A program made the position numbers and the translations under genes. Positions 18,375-26,331 of a DNA stretch of 64,000 nucleotides are shown piece after piece. This DNA comes from Flavobacteriales bacterium (GTDB lineage: Bacteria > Bacteroidota > Bacteroidia > Flavobacteriales_F > PHOS-HE28), in contig JADJLR010000004.1 in the NCBI GenBank assembly GCA_016710015.1, positions 186,001 to 250,000 of the forward strand. The letters run 5' to 3'. The notes beneath the pieces are model-generated. The model searched no databases, was not told the origin of the DNA, and saw only the letters and a list, made by a program, of their open reading frames with translations. The number at the start of each line of letters is the position of its first letter. The first letter of the stretch is position 1.

Positions 18375-19830
18375 CGAACGCTTCAGCGCGTTATACGACG
18401 CTGGATCCACGCCGCCCGAATCGGTGCGCAACGCCTTGGCTGTGCGTTTCGGCTGGGCTACAGAAACCGTAGCCCCCCCGTTCTGGCGGCCCTACCTGAT
18501 CGCCGCGATCGGCTTGTTCTTGGTCGGCGGAGCGGTTGCATATTGGCTGTACGATGCAGCCCCGGAGAGACCCACAGCCCGCGTGGAGAACCACAGTGCA
18601 AGCGGTCATGACGGGAACGCCCCCGCAGCTCTAGCGACCGATCCAGGACCTAGGCCGCATGACAGTGGGTCTGGGAACTCTTCGATCGAACAAGGGAACA
18701 CGGCCGCAGTAGCAACGCACCCACAGGGCCCTGCCGCAGTGGCGCTTGCACACGACGCATTGGACGAGATGGCAGTTGTGCCCGGTCACATCGCTCCGGT
18801 TCAACCCGAGCGTGCCAATTCCATGGCTGGTGGAGTGTTTGATGGCGCGACCGGAGATACTACCCCGCGCAACACCTCCATTTCAAGCCAGAAAGAACCA
18901 GAAGTTCCTGCTGCTGATCGTCCAAGCACGATCACACCGGAACTCGGCACCAATGCGCTTATGGAGAGGAACACACATTCAGCTACATTGAACTCCGCCC
19001 GTGCTGAATTCATGTTGCCACAACGGATCACGACTGGCTCAACCCTTACTCCCGGTCTTCCGAGCGCAAGGCAAGCTCCTTCGTACGTCCTACCAGCCGG
19101 GTCGTGGTGGATAGGTACCTATGCGGCGGTCGGAACCGTGAGCGGAACATGGAAAGGACCACAGACGGCGGACCTGAACACCGCGGAGCAATGGCGCTCA
19201 TCGGTGCAGGCCGGTGCCCTCTTTGGGCGCACATGGCGCAGTGGCTGGAGCGTTTCATTGGGTATTGGAGGTGCCCAGATGCGCAGCGTATTCATGCACG
19301 ATGATACCGGCGAGGACGAACCCGTTTTGGAAGTGGATACCAATTGGACCGCGACCCCATACCCGGACGCACAATACACGCTCTACACCTGGTCCATCGA
19401 TTCGGTGATCGACCTGCGTCCCGGAACCGTGCAACGGCGCGATGCACGGAACAGCTATCAAGCGATACAGGTCCCGGTCACGGTATCTTGGCATGGTACG
19501 GCACGGCGCTTCCACTACGGTGCATTGGGCGGCCTCAGCGTCTGGATACCAACCTACCGCAAAGGTCTTTCCTTGGTGCAGCCGACTTTGGATGGATCAA
19601 CGCGCGTTTCCGACCTGAACGACGATCGATTGGATGCCCGGTTCACGCCTCAGATCCACGGCAGGGCGGGTGTTGGGCTCGGGTATTCCATTTGTGAAGC
19701 CCTCCAATTCCATGTAGAGCCGATGGTTTCCGTTCCTGTGGCTACGTTCAACGACAACGCCACACCATGGCCCATTCAAACATTCCTTCAGTTCCGCTTG
19801 CAGTATGAACTTCGCACCACGAGTCGTTAA
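18352..19830 (+). CDS. Membrane-anchored beta-barrel protein, putative anti-sigma partner
   Basis: 492-residue protein with an unusual layout. A 45-residue hydrophilic N-terminus is followed by one transmembrane helix (about 47-66, YLIAAIGLFLVGGAVAYWLY), a long Pro/Ala/Ser/Thr-rich disordered stretch (70-250), and a C-terminal region (255-492) of alternating strands ending LQFRLQYEL that looks like an outer-membrane beta-barrel. It starts at ATG 18352 inside the sigma-factor gene and overlaps the next gene by 26 bases. I infer that the N-terminus binds the sigma factor and the barrel senses the outer membrane. The anti-sigma role is by position only; no zinc-binding or RseA motif is seen. Confidence 0.7.
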   Translation: MREEHPIDERFSALYDAGSTPPESVRNALAVRFGWATETVAPPFWRPYLIAAIGLFLVGGAVAYWLYDAAPERPTARVENHSASGHDGNAPAALATDPGPRPHDSGSGNSSIEQGNTAAVATHPQGPAAVALAHDALDEMAVVPGHIAPVQPERANSMAGGVFDGATGDTTPRNTSISSQKEPEVPAADRPSTITPELGTNALMERNTHSATLNSARAEFMLPQRITTGSTLTPGLPSARQAPSYVLPAGSWWIGTYAAVGTVSGTWKGPQTADLNTAEQWRSSVQAGALFGRTWRSGWSVSLGIGGAQMRSVFMHDDTGEDEPVLEVDTNWTATPYPDAQYTLYTWSIDSVIDLRPGTVQRRDARNSYQAIQVPVTVSWHGTARRFHYGALGGLSVWIPTYRKGLSLVQPTLDGSTRVSDLNDDRLDARFTPQIHGRAGVGLGYSICEALQFHVEPMVSVPVATFNDNATPWPIQTFLQFRLQYELRTTSR

Positions 19831-20920
19831 GTGTCTGGAACACGTACTGATGTTTCTGCTGCTGTCTGCGCCAGCGGCTGCGCAACCTCTTTGCGACGTG
19901 CTATTGCGGCCTGCATTCCATTACACGACAGCTGGTCTCGTTGTGCAAGTCGCGGATAGCTCACGATCTCACGTCCCCGTCGTGAACACCATCTGGAACT
20001 TCGGGGATGGCAGCAGCTTGACCACCCAAGACCAGCACACCTACCTCGTCCCCGGCAATTACACCGTTTGCCTCACGCTCGTGAGCGAAGTTCCACCATG
20101 CACCGCCACGTACTGCAAGGAGATCATCGTTCCGTTGGATACTTGTGTCGGCTCGCCGAACGCCTTTTTCAATTGGTACCAGGGCGGGGAGAACACGGCC
20201 AATTTCGAACAGATCGTCGTTTCCGGGGCTCCCGGAGCCTTCTGGGATCTTGGTGACGGGAATACGACAACAGGGGTAAACCCGGAACACACTTGGGCGC
20301 TTCCTGGCCCCCATTTCGTAACGCTGACCCTGACCGATGGGACTTGCTCGAATTCCTATGGGACCTGGGTGGAAGTGGATGGGAATGCAACCACCTGTGG
20401 TCCGGGGCTATTCGTGAATTTCTTCGGATACAGCGACGGAACCGATGTGTACTTCGAGCCCAGCGTCAGTGCCAATGGCGTGGTCCCGCTTCTCTATGTG
20501 TGGTCTTATGGAGATGGAACCCTCGACACGGCAATGGTAGGGATGCACACCTATGCGACCGAGGGTGCGCATCAGACCTGCCTGCTCGTCGGTGCGATCT
20601 CTGGAACGAGCCTGGATACGTGCTTCGCCTTGGTGTGCCGCACGGAGAATTACTCGGAAGTCACCAGTTTGAACGAGCTTGCCCAAGAGGAGCTGCGGGT
20701 TTGGCCGAACCCATGCACGGACATCCTGAGGATCGCAGGTGCCTCGCCCAAGGGAACGCTGCGGTTGATCGATCCACTTGGCCGTGTAGTACGTACAAGT
20801 AGCCTAGGTCCACCAAACCCCTCCTTGGATCTTTCGGGACTGCCCAATGGAGCCTATACCCTGATCCTCACCGGACTGGAAAAACGCGCCACGGCCCGAG
20901 TCATCAAGGTTCAGGAATAA
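19805..20920 (+). CDS. PKD-domain T9SS protein of the sigma cassette
   Basis: Predicted secreted protein of 371 residues. A signal peptide ends near SAPAAAQ; the ATG at 19805 overlaps the previous gene by 26 bases and a second ATG at 19850 would give a shorter leader. Three PKD-type cores are visible (WNFGDGSS, WDLGDGNT, WSYGDGTL), then a T9SS sorting domain (VWPNPCTDILRIAG ... GAYTLILTGLE). The overlapping starts make it the third cistron of the sigma cassette, so it is probably the surface end of that circuit or its main target. No enzymatic domain is seen. Confidence 0.85.
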   Translation: MNFAPRVVKCLEHVLMFLLLSAPAAAQPLCDVLLRPAFHYTTAGLVVQVADSSRSHVPVVNTIWNFGDGSSLTTQDQHTYLVPGNYTVCLTLVSEVPPCTATYCKEIIVPLDTCVGSPNAFFNWYQGGENTANFEQIVVSGAPGAFWDLGDGNTTTGVNPEHTWALPGPHFVTLTLTDGTCSNSYGTWVEVDGNATTCGPGLFVNFFGYSDGTDVYFEPSVSANGVVPLLYVWSYGDGTLDTAMVGMHTYATEGAHQTCLLVGAISGTSLDTCFALVCRTENYSEVTSLNELAQEELRVWPNPCTDILRIAGASPKGTLRLIDPLGRVVRTSSLGPPNPSLDLSGLPNGAYTLILTGLEKRATARVIKVQE

Positions 20921-20922
20921 AA

Positions 20923-20948
20923 GGGCTCGTGGCGATCGCCACGAGCCC
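20923..20948 (-). terminator. Terminator between PKD gene and second ssb
   Basis: A perfect 11-bp stem (GGGCTCGTGGC and GCCACGAGCCC) with the 4-base loop GATC lies between the convergent genes. The T-run (TTTT) is on the minus strand, so it best serves the ssb gene. Confidence 0.85.
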
Positions 20949-20970
20949 GTCCACGAACCGGCCGTCCGGG

Positions 20971-21321
20971 TCACTCCTCGTCCGATCGCTTGCCCAAGAG
21001 CTGATACTCGTTCAGTACCACTTCGGTGCTGTACCGTTTCTCACCCTCTTTCGATTCGTAGGAGCGCTGCACCAAACGCCCTTCTACGACAAGACCACTC
21101 CCCTTCCGCACTTGGCTGGCCAGTCGTTCGGCCTGCTTGCCCCATACCACTACCGGGTGCCATTGCGTACTTTCCTTCCATTCGCCATCGGCGCCCTTGA
21201 AGCGTTCATTCGTGGCCAAGCTCAATCGCAACATGGCATGTCCGTTCCCTACACTCTTCAGTTCAGGATCCTTTCCCAAGTTGCCGATCAGTTGCACTTT
21301 GTTCTTCATTGATGTGTTCAT
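20971..21321 (-). CDS. ssb: Single-stranded DNA-binding protein, short paralogue 2
   Basis: Second 116-residue OB-fold SSB, clearly homologous to the one at 17183 (KNKV-LIGNLG-DPE, STQWHPVVVWG, VEGRLVQRSYESKEG, TEVVLNEYQLL). It ends KRSDEE, which is weakly acidic but is not the DDIPF tip of replicative SSB. The start is probably the ATG at 21321, with an internal Met at position 5. The same 10-bp-periodic element found before paralogue 1 lies 64-110 bases upstream. This suggests an old duplication of an ssb-plus-regulator unit, now separated by the sigma cassette. Confidence 0.93.
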   Translation of the reverse strand: MNTSMKNKVQLIGNLGKDPELKSVGNGHAMLRLSLATNERFKGADGEWKESTQWHPVVVWGKQAERLASQVRKGSGLVVEGRLVQRSYESKEGEKRYSTEVVLNEYQLLGKRSDEE

Positions 21322-21384
21322 TGTGGTCAGTGTTCGTTATTGATGTTGAAGACCGGCACAAAGCAGCATCCGTCGAACACCTGG

Positions 21385-21431
21385 ATCCGGTCGATCGTCG
21401 TTTACAGGCGTTTACAACCGTTTGTTCAACG
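21385..21431 (-). promoter_or_regulatory. 10-bp-periodic element upstream of ssb paralogue 2
   Basis: Counterpart of 17624-17670. On the + strand CGTTTACAGGCGTTTACAAC begins at 21399 and leads into CGTTTGTTCAACG. CG pairs fall at 21388, 21399, 21409, 21419 and 21430, close to one per helical turn. CCGTTTGTT is identical in both copies. The element lies upstream of a CTGCTTTG -7-like sequence on the minus strand. Confidence 0.7.
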
Positions 21432-21485
21432 TTCTTTGTGATCGTTCCACACCAAGCCGGATGCACGCACAGTGGCCCACTTCTC

Positions 21486-21493
21486 TATCTTTA
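21486..21493 (+). promoter_or_regulatory. -7 promoter element for the stress protein gene
   Basis: TATCTTTA, one base off TAnnTTTG, lies 37 bases before the ATG at 21531. Confidence 0.45.
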
Positions 21494-21530
21494 GCCGCTT
21501 TATCGCATACCCTGCAAGGACCAACGACCA

Positions 21531-22373
21531 ATGAGCCAAACGAAGAGCAAGATCCTGGTACCCACGGATTTCACGAAAGTGGCGGATGTCGCCATGAACC
21601 ATGCAATGACCGTTGCCAAGCACACGGGCGCAGAGGTGTATTTGCTGCATGTGGTACCAAAGCAATCCGAAGCCGAAGAAGCCCGCAAGAAATTAGCCAT
21701 CGAGGTGGGTCGAGCTTCGCAGTGGAGTGCCGGGGTACCGGTTCATAAGTTGGTACGCGTGGGTTCCATATTCGATGACATCGGAGATGCGGCTGCGGAG
21801 ATCTCGGCCGACCTGATCATGATGGGCACCCATGGCATGCGCGGCATGCAGTTCATCACCGGAAGCCGTGCGTTGCGTGTGATCACGAGTTCGGACGTTC
21901 CCTTCGTGGTGGTTCAAGAACGGGCGATCAAGGAAGGAGGATACGACTCCATCGTGGTGCCCTTGGACCTACACAAGGAGACCCGCCAGAAGTTGACCCT
22001 CGTTGCCGATATGGCAAAGACCTTCAATTCCAAAGTGCATTTGCTGACCCCGAAGGAGAACGATGAGTTCCTGCACAAGCAATTGCTCAATCACATCAAA
22101 TTCGCCGATCAATACCTGAGCGAGCGCGGCATCGAGCACGATGCGACCATCTCCGAAGAGGACAGCAACGACTTCGTGGCTGCCGTGGTGAAGCATGCTG
22201 TGAAGGTGGATGCGGATCTGATCACCATCATGAACCTAGCGCAAGGCAATATCTTCGGAGTGTTGGGGGTCCCCTATGAGCAGGAGATCATTACCAATGA
22301 AGCCCAGATCCCGGTGATGTGCATGAACCCGCGCGAAACCGGCATTGGTGGTGGCTGGACCATGCAGGGCTAG
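21531..22373 (+). CDS. Universal stress protein, tandem UspA domains
   Basis: Cytoplasmic stress protein of 280 residues with two UspA domains. The first (about 6-140) has KILVPTDFT at the start and a nucleotide-binding loop GTHGMRGMQFITGS near residue 100. The second (about 150-270) begins YDSIVVPLDL but lacks the Gly-rich loop, so only the first domain is likely to bind ATP. Such tandem proteins are common in Bacteroidota; the signal it responds to is not visible. Its TAG stop overlaps the TAG of the convergent SpoIIE gene through the shared CTAG at 22370-22373. Confidence 0.92.
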   Translation: MSQTKSKILVPTDFTKVADVAMNHAMTVAKHTGAEVYLLHVVPKQSEAEEARKKLAIEVGRASQWSAGVPVHKLVRVGSIFDDIGDAAAEISADLIMMGTHGMRGMQFITGSRALRVITSSDVPFVVVQERAIKEGGYDSIVVPLDLHKETRQKLTLVADMAKTFNSKVHLLTPKENDEFLHKQLLNHIKFADQYLSERGIEHDATISEEDSNDFVAAVVKHAVKVDADLITIMNLAQGNIFGVLGVPYEQEIITNEAQIPVMCMNPRETGIGGGWTMQG

Positions 22374-24157
22374 GCCCGCATCCCCATCACAAGGATATCA
22401 TCCACCTGTTCGTGAGTACCCCGCCAACCACGGAAGGCCTCTTCTAGCATGCGCTGTTGTTCTGCGGTCGGATACTTGCTGATCTCCATCAGCAGTTCGC
22501 GAAATCGTTTGTAAAGGAATTTCTTTCCCTTCGGGCCTCCGAATTGGTCGGCATAGCCATCCGAGAAGATGTAGACCATATCTCCGGCCTGTAGGTTGAT
22601 CCGGTGGTCTGTGAAGTCATGTCCTTCCAATTCGAAGCTTCCGATGGGGCGCTTGTCCGGTCGGAATAACAGAACCTCACCTTCGCGGACCACATACAGT
22701 GGCGAATTGGCCCCGGAGTATTCCAGCACCTTCTTGGCGGGATCATAATTGCACAGCGCCATGTCCATCCCATCCCGCACCAGGAATTGCTCCCGGTCCT
22801 TGTGCAATGCTTCGAAGGCCAGTTTGTTCAACACCTTCAGTACATCAGAGGGGCGCGACCTGCCTTGTTCCTTCACGGCCTGATTCAATCCATTGTGCCC
22901 GATCAGGCTCATGAATGCGCCGGGAACCCCGTGACCGGTGCAATCGACGGCAGCGAAGGCGATCCGGTCGTCCACACGCTCCATCCAATAGAAATCACCG
23001 CTTACGATGTCCTTGGGGCGGTAATACACGAATGACTCCGGCAACAACTCGCGCATGCGTTTTTCGGGCGGCAGGATACTGTCTTGGAGCCTTTTCGCAT
23101 AGCGTATACTGTCGGTCACGTTCTTGTAGAGTTCCACCACCTTCCGGCTCTGATGCTCCACTTCCTGTTTCTGTCGAACGACCTCTTCGGTGCGTTCGAT
23201 CACCTTCATTTCCAAGATCCTTTCCCTTTGCCCGAGTTCGTCGCGCATCTTCAGCAAGGCGTGTCCGAGCATGTCCTCATCACTCATGGGCAGGAATTCA
23301 GCCTCGAAATTCCCGGCCGCCACCGCGTGCGAGAAATCCGTAGTACGGCGCAAGCCTTCCACAAGGGAAGTGAGGGCTTTACCCATGTCGCCGATCTCGT
23401 CGTTCGTGGTGTGCACCTTGGTGCGGGGGAATACGCCGCGCCCCAAACTCAGCAACACGCTACGCAGGCGCTGCACGGGGGAAACGATCCCACGGACAAG
23501 CAATATGGCAGCGATGGTGCCGATGATCACTAGGGCGATCCCCAGGTACAGCACGATGAATTTCAGGGAGTCGAAGCTGCGGATCATCCCTCCGCCCAAT
23601 GCCACCCGTTTCTTCTCCTGCATCTCGAGCAATCGATCCAGATCCGCCAGTACCCGGTGGGTATGCTGGTCGAGCGGCCCACCCTCCTCGGCGATATCGT
23701 TCCGCTCCATGTGGATGAAGGGGTCGCTGTAGCTTTCCAGCGATGGCAATAGCGACTTGATCCGCTCGTGCAGGTCGAACAACTCGCGCATCTCCACGGT
23801 GATCTGTCCCATGAGCGCCACTTCTTGGTGTTCCCAATTCCCCATGAGCGTATCGATGCGGTCCAAGAGTTGCGGCAGTTCGCGGTTCGTGATGTCCACC
23901 AGATTCGTTTTCTCAGGAGCATCCGTGCGGCTTTCTAGCAGCGCCCAATGCTTGATGAGCATGTGGGAACTCACCGTCAGGTTCCTCAGGCGCACCAACG
24001 CATCCACGCTCGGGGCGTATACGTTGTTGATCTCATCGTTGATGGACCGACTCCGCTCCAAGGTCCGGTTGGTGAGGATCACCACCAACAGGGCGAAGAA
24101 GATGAACAGGCCGAAACCCATACTGATCTTACGTCCAATGGTGATGCGAAAGGCCAT
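22370..24157 (-). CDS. HAMP-SpoIIE (PP2C-type) serine phosphatase sensor
   Basis: Membrane-bound sensor phosphatase of 595 residues. The order is: transmembrane helix (13-30), a periplasmic helical sensor region (to about 200), a second helix (about 203-225), a HAMP-like linker, a coiled coil (EERTEEVVRQKQEVEHQSRKV region) and a SpoIIE/PP2C phosphatase domain (about 375-595). Metal-binding motifs are intact: IVSGDFYW, AVDCTGHGVPGAFMS, DGMDMALC, FSDGYADQFGG and VDDILVMG. It probably dephosphorylates an anti-anti-sigma-like protein; none is encoded nearby. It is the last gene of an operon, 8 bases after the TPR gene. Confidence 0.92.
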   Translation of the reverse strand: MAFRITIGRKISMGFGLFIFFALLVVILTNRTLERSRSINDEINNVYAPSVDALVRLRNLTVSSHMLIKHWALLESRTDAPEKTNLVDITNRELPQLLDRIDTLMGNWEHQEVALMGQITVEMRELFDLHERIKSLLPSLESYSDPFIHMERNDIAEEGGPLDQHTHRVLADLDRLLEMQEKKRVALGGGMIRSFDSLKFIVLYLGIALVIIGTIAAILLVRGIVSPVQRLRSVLLSLGRGVFPRTKVHTTNDEIGDMGKALTSLVEGLRRTTDFSHAVAAGNFEAEFLPMSDEDMLGHALLKMRDELGQRERILEMKVIERTEEVVRQKQEVEHQSRKVVELYKNVTDSIRYAKRLQDSILPPEKRMRELLPESFVYYRPKDIVSGDFYWMERVDDRIAFAAVDCTGHGVPGAFMSLIGHNGLNQAVKEQGRSRPSDVLKVLNKLAFEALHKDREQFLVRDGMDMALCNYDPAKKVLEYSGANSPLYVVREGEVLLFRPDKRPIGSFELEGHDFTDHRINLQAGDMVYIFSDGYADQFGGPKGKKFLYKRFRELLMEISKYPTAEQQRMLEEAFRGWRGTHEQVDDILVMGMRA

Positions 24158-24165
24158 GGGAATGG

Positions 24166-25056
24166 TCAGCGCTCTTCCGGCGCGATCTCTTCGAAGAGTT
24201 GCCGGAATTTGTCTGAGTTGTTCTGGTCCTGCAAGCTGTAATAGATACCCTCTAGGCCGAGCAGTGTTTCGCGGCGTTCGGGGTTCATATCATGGGCCTT
24301 CAGCATGAAGGGTAACGCTTGCTGGAAGAACTCACGGCTTGCGGACTGGATCTCCAAAATGCTCGGGATCTCATCGTCCGCATTGATCCGCTGGATGTTG
24401 TACACCCCGCGGTTGTAGTATAGGGTGGCCAAATTGTAGTTGGCACCGTAATTCTCCGGATCCAGTTCCAGCACTAGACGATAAGAGCCAACGGCCATTT
24501 CGAACCAAGCAGTATCCTTGCGTTCCATGTTGAAGAGCTTGGTGTAGACCGTACCCAAGGCGTTGATGAACTCCACCTCCCTACTACGCAGGTCGGCTTC
24601 TGGATCCTTCCGATACGTGGCCTCCTTGTACTTCGCGAACATGGCGAGGGCGCGCTCGTGGTCCATGTCATTGAGGGCCTTTGCCGCATCATTGAAATAG
24701 GAACGTGCAAGGAAATCGTACGCCTGCGCCGCATTCTCGCGATAACTCCCGGCGGTATCCAACCCGATACTGGTGTACAGGCTGGCCAATGCTTCGTCGC
24801 GCAACAAGTCGCCAATTCCACTATCGGTGGCCCCCTTGAAGATGTCTTTGTACACGAAGCCCCGCAAGAGCCACGCCTCTGCATCTTCCACATGGGCCGG
24901 TAAGCGCACGGCTTCATCGATCAAGGTGCGAGCCGCTGCAAGGTCTCCGGCCTGGTATTTCCGCAAGGCCTCCACCAACGGATCGCTTTGCGCGGCGAGC
25001 CAAACGCTGCTTAGCGTTGCTAGGACGACTATGATCAGGCGGCGGATCATGCTCAT
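24166..25056 (-). CDS. Secreted TPR-repeat protein
   Basis: Predicted periplasmic protein of 296 residues with a signal peptide (RLIIVVLATLSSVWLAAQ). The rest is helical and TPR-like: EALRKYQAGDLAAARTLIDEA near 28-48, GSYRLVLELDPENYGANYNLATLYYNRG near 180-207 and AHDMNPERRETLLGLEGIYYSLQD near the end. The first ATG overlaps the yfiR-like stop by 4 bases (ATGA) and the phosphatase gene follows 8 bases later. It may be a scaffold linking the periplasmic YfiR-like protein to the sensor phosphatase; this role is inferred from context only. Confidence 0.85.
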   Translation of the reverse strand: MSMIRRLIIVVLATLSSVWLAAQSDPLVEALRKYQAGDLAAARTLIDEAVRLPAHVEDAEAWLLRGFVYKDIFKGATDSGIGDLLRDEALASLYTSIGLDTAGSYRENAAQAYDFLARSYFNDAAKALNDMDHERALAMFAKYKEATYRKDPEADLRSREVEFINALGTVYTKLFNMERKDTAWFEMAVGSYRLVLELDPENYGANYNLATLYYNRGVYNIQRINADDEIPSILEIQSASREFFQQALPFMLKAHDMNPERRETLLGLEGIYYSLQDQNNSDKFRQLFEEIAPEER

Positions 25057-25595
25057 TCCTCCACGCGGTGTGCGAGGTTCTTCAAGGTAAGGCCCATGAC
25101 GAGTCTGTGTTTCTGGGCGTTCTTCATGCTCATTTCATACTTCAGCAGGTTGTCCACCTTCACGAAGTTCACGATGGCACCATCCTCCAGCGCACCGGCG
25201 TACTCGGTGATCACCATGGTGGGCTGATCCTGCATGCGTTTGTAGATCTCGGGCAATAGTGCGAGGTCACTACGACCCACGAACAGGATGTGGCAGCGTT
25301 CCACCTCCGGGGAACGGGGCAATTTCCGCACCTCGATCGGTTGCTTGCCGATGGTCCGGGTGGAGTACTGTTTGATCAGTTCTTGATACAGGTTCGCACT
25401 ACCGATCACGCCGATCACGAAGTTGCCCGTTCGCATGTCCTGATCCTTCCACTCGACCAGTTTCGCGATGTTGTACAGGTAGTTCGCCTGCAGAATGGCC
25501 GTGGTATCCTTCTCTGCTTCGCGCGGCTGTTGCGGTATTGCGGCGAACAAGAACAGCGGGGTGAACAGGATCAGTCGACGTAACCTCGCAGTCAT
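25053..25595 (-). CDS. YfiR-like (DUF4154) periplasmic protein
   Basis: Small secreted protein of 180 residues from the ATG at 25595, which gives a signal peptide (RRLILFTPLFLFAAIP). The body matches the YfiR/DUF4154 pattern: LQANYLYNIAKLVEWKD near 35-50, FVIGVIGSANLYQEL near 57-71, CHILFVGRSD near 100 and VITEYAGALEDGAIVNFVKVDNLLKYEMSMKNA near 128-160. In Pseudomonas YfiR is a periplasmic repressor of a HAMP-GGDEF enzyme. Here it heads an operon with a HAMP-SpoIIE phosphatase. The conserved cysteines of Pseudomonas YfiR are not evident. Confidence 0.85.
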   Translation of the reverse strand: MTARLRRLILFTPLFLFAAIPQQPREAEKDTTAILQANYLYNIAKLVEWKDQDMRTGNFVIGVIGSANLYQELIKQYSTRTIGKQPIEVRKLPRSPEVERCHILFVGRSDLALLPEIYKRMQDQPTMVITEYAGALEDGAIVNFVKVDNLLKYEMSMKNAQKHRLVMGLTLKNLAHRVEE

Positions 25596-25766
25596 GGTAT
25601 TCGGAAAGACATTGTGTCCTCCCCATACCGATCCTATGCCGAACCACCGCACCACGCGGCAAAGTAGGCGGATAGCGCACCTATGGCACTCAGGCGCGCT
25701 ATCCAACTGTCAACAAAACAGTGTTGACGTACGGTCGTAGCGATCCCGATCTAGGGCGGGCAGTAC

Positions 25767-26282
25767 TTACGGATGTCCCATACCGGCAGGCGCTGCACTC
25801 ATTCCTTGCAGGTCGCGGTCGAACAGGTACAGCCCCCCTTTGTCGTTGCCGATCAGGTTCAGTTTATCGATCAGGGTGCGTGCGAGAGCTTCCTCCTCGA
25901 TCTGTTCGCTTACATACCATTGCATGAAGTTGTGCGTGGTATAGTCCTTTTCCTTCAAGCACATATCCACCACACCGTTGATCTCCTGGGTCACTTTGGT
26001 CTCGTGAAAAAGGAGCGATTTGAAAATGTCCGTGATGGACTTGAAGCTCGTACTCGGCTGTTTCAGGGCTGGGATCACCGCTTTGCCTCCCCGTTCGTTG
26101 ATGAATTTCACGAGTTTCAACATGTGCAGACGCTCCTCGTCGCTGTGCTTGTACAAGAACGCTGCGGTTCCGCTCAATCCTTGGTTCTCCCCCCAAGAGG
26201 CCATGGCCAAATAGGCTTGGCTGCTCATGGCTTCTACTTGGACTTGTGCATTCAGGGCGGCTTCGATCTTCTTGGAAAGCAT
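25767..26282 (-). CDS. Ferritin
   Basis: Iron-storage protein of 171 residues from the ATG at 26282; a longer frame to 26351 is open but would remove the promoter. The ferroxidase residues E17, E50 and H53 are in place (EAMSSQAYLAMA, SDEERLHM), as are the later Glu/Gln of helix C-D (VSEQIEEEALARTLID). It is of the non-heme FtnA type. A TACCTTTG element at 26304-26311 gives it its own promoter. No Fur-like box was recognised. Confidence 0.95.
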   Translation of the reverse strand: MLSKKIEAALNAQVQVEAMSSQAYLAMASWGENQGLSGTAAFLYKHSDEERLHMLKLVKFINERGGKAVIPALKQPSTSFKSITDIFKSLLFHETKVTQEINGVVDMCLKEKDYTTHNFMQWYVSEQIEEEALARTLIDKLNLIGNDKGGLYLFDRDLQGMSAAPAGMGHP

Positions 26283-26303
26283 GTGTAGATGGGAATTAAG
26301 CAC

Positions 26304-26311
26304 CAAAGGTA
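26304..26311 (-). promoter_or_regulatory. -7 promoter element for ferritin
   Basis: On the minus strand TACCTTTG fits TAnnTTTG and lies 21 bases before the ferritin ATG, just after the pth stop. Confidence 0.65.
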
Positions 26312-26331
26312 ATGGTCGGGTCTTGGTCGTG

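Noticed and set aside
18352..19830. Possibility that the anchored-barrel protein is an artefact of two genes joined by a sequencing error
   Set aside because: The frame is continuous, overlaps both neighbours in the manner of a tight operon, and the linker composition is uniform. Confirmation in relatives would still be useful.
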